Below are positions 6,775 to 7,125 of a stretch of 7,125 bases of DNA, in pieces; within the stretch, counting starts at the first letter, position 1, and each line of letters opens with the position of its first letter. A program made the translations under genes and the position numbers. The notes under the pieces were generated by a model. It was not told the DNA's origin, ran no database searches, and saw nothing but the letters and a program-made list of their open reading frames with translations. Source of the stretch: an uncultured Methylococcaceae bacterium (GTDB taxonomy: Bacteria > Pseudomonadota > Gammaproteobacteria > Methylococcales > Methylomonadaceae); NCBI GenBank assembly GCA_903839795.1, contig CAIMDR010000172.1, positions 1 through 7,125 of the forward strand, in the 5' to 3' direction.

Positions 6775-6917
6775 TTAGTTAGCAACAGCTTTTTTATAAG
6801 CGTTTTTGCCGCAAAAAATGAACTTGCTGTCGGCATCTTGGATTGTTAAATGAATAGATAAATTTTGACTGCCGCGGCCTTTTTTTGTGTAAAAGCAACA
6901 GAAAAATTAAGCGTCAT
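6775..6917 (-). pseudogene. Possible frameshifted small ORF (47 aa if joined)
   Basis: From the ATG at 6915-6917 the minus strand encodes MTLNFSVAFTQKK and then stops after 23 residues at 6846. If the ribosome slips back one base on the A-AAA-AAG run (complement of 6879-6886), the frame continues as GRGSQNLSIHLTIQDADSKF and IFCGKNAYKKAVAN, to a stop at 6775. The A-AAA-AAG heptamer is the same as the E. coli dnaX programmed -1 site. No Shine-Dalgarno is visible, and no family is recognised. A decayed gene, a base-count error in the homopolymer, or pure chance are all possible. Confidence 0.2.
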
Positions 6918-7035
6918 TGAGTCACAACTTAATGCTTAAATAAAGAAAATTTGTTGATAACCACCGCAAGTATTGCCGAACATTTTAGTGCTTGTTTTCA
7001 AAGGTAGTGCTCAGTAAATAAACGGCAACAGATTT

Positions 7036-7115
7036 GCAGATTAAATCTGCTGATGCCGGTCGGGGTTTGCAACCCCGACTGAAACGTTTGAAGGCGTTAA
7101 TGGCTTTCAAAACGT
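7036..7115. repeat. Cluster of three hairpins, dispersed-palindrome type
   Basis: Three inverted repeats lie in succession. GCAGATT/AATCTGC flanks one A (7036-7050). GTCGGGGTT/AACCCCGAC flanks TGC (7059-7079). ACGTTTGAAGGC pairs imperfectly with GGCTTTCAAAACGT (7084-7115; one mismatch and one bulge). None is followed by a T run, so they do not look like a simple terminator. GTCGGGGTTTGCAACCCCGAC is the kind of GC-rich palindrome found as dispersed repeats in several genomes, as far as I recall. The element may continue beyond the window. Confidence 0.6.
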
Positions 7116-7125
7116 GAGTAACGGG

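Larger units (their letters stand above)
5689..7125. other. Gene-poor region rich in repeats and small ORFs
   Basis: No protein of more than about 60 residues can be supported here. It contains the pepA leader, two candidate small membrane-protein genes, an inverted-repeat-bounded segment, a possible frameshifted mini-gene and several hairpins, all listed separately. No tRNA, rRNA or CRISPR array is visible. The stretch 5806-5964 shows only an open plus-strand frame without a credible start, and 6640-6774 shows only AT-rich leader sequence and one palindrome. Confidence 0.6.

Overview
The window reads as chromosome of a gammaproteobacterium of moderate GC content. The gene order pepA-holC-valS is the classic gammaproteobacterial arrangement, and all three proteins are close in length and motifs to the Escherichia coli versions. 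The style of the dispersed repeats, and accessory proteins of kinds I recall from methanotrophs, make a Methylococcales-type organism (Methylobacter/Methylomonas-like) a reasonable guess. That guess is inference only.

Layout, right to left in the direction of transcription (all convincing genes are on the minus strand). pepA (5688-4201, leucyl aminopeptidase) overlaps holC (4208-3774, DNA polymerase III chi subunit) by 8 nt. Two accessory genes follow: an uncharacterised 139-aa protein (3738-3319) and a 56-aa DUF2281-like protein (3267-3097) that is too short for routine ORF calling. valS (2974-107, valyl-tRNA synthetase) ends the series. The short gaps (36, 51 and 129 nt) suggest one transcription unit, possibly with an extra promoter before valS. 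A good -10 box lies upstream of pepA. The 106 bases after valS show no gene and no clear terminator.

From 5689 to 7125 there is no long gene. This gene-poor stretch holds two candidate small membrane-protein genes on the minus strand (45 aa at 6102-5965 and 46 aa at 6635-6495). Between them is a segment of about 251 bp bounded by perfect 19-bp inverted repeats, containing eight tandem copies of an 8-bp unit and a 16-bp perfect hairpin. Further right are a possible frameshifted mini-gene (6917-6775), an operator-like palindrome (6725-6741), and a cluster of three hairpins (7036-7115) typical of dispersed palindromic repeats.

The core genes are housekeeping: peptide turnover, replication clamp-loader/SSB contact, and tRNA charging. 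I see no evidence of a large novel system. The most notable points are an in-frame palindromic repeat inserted in valS, the two accessory genes within a conserved operon, the inverted-repeat-bounded segment, and the unannotated small membrane proteins.
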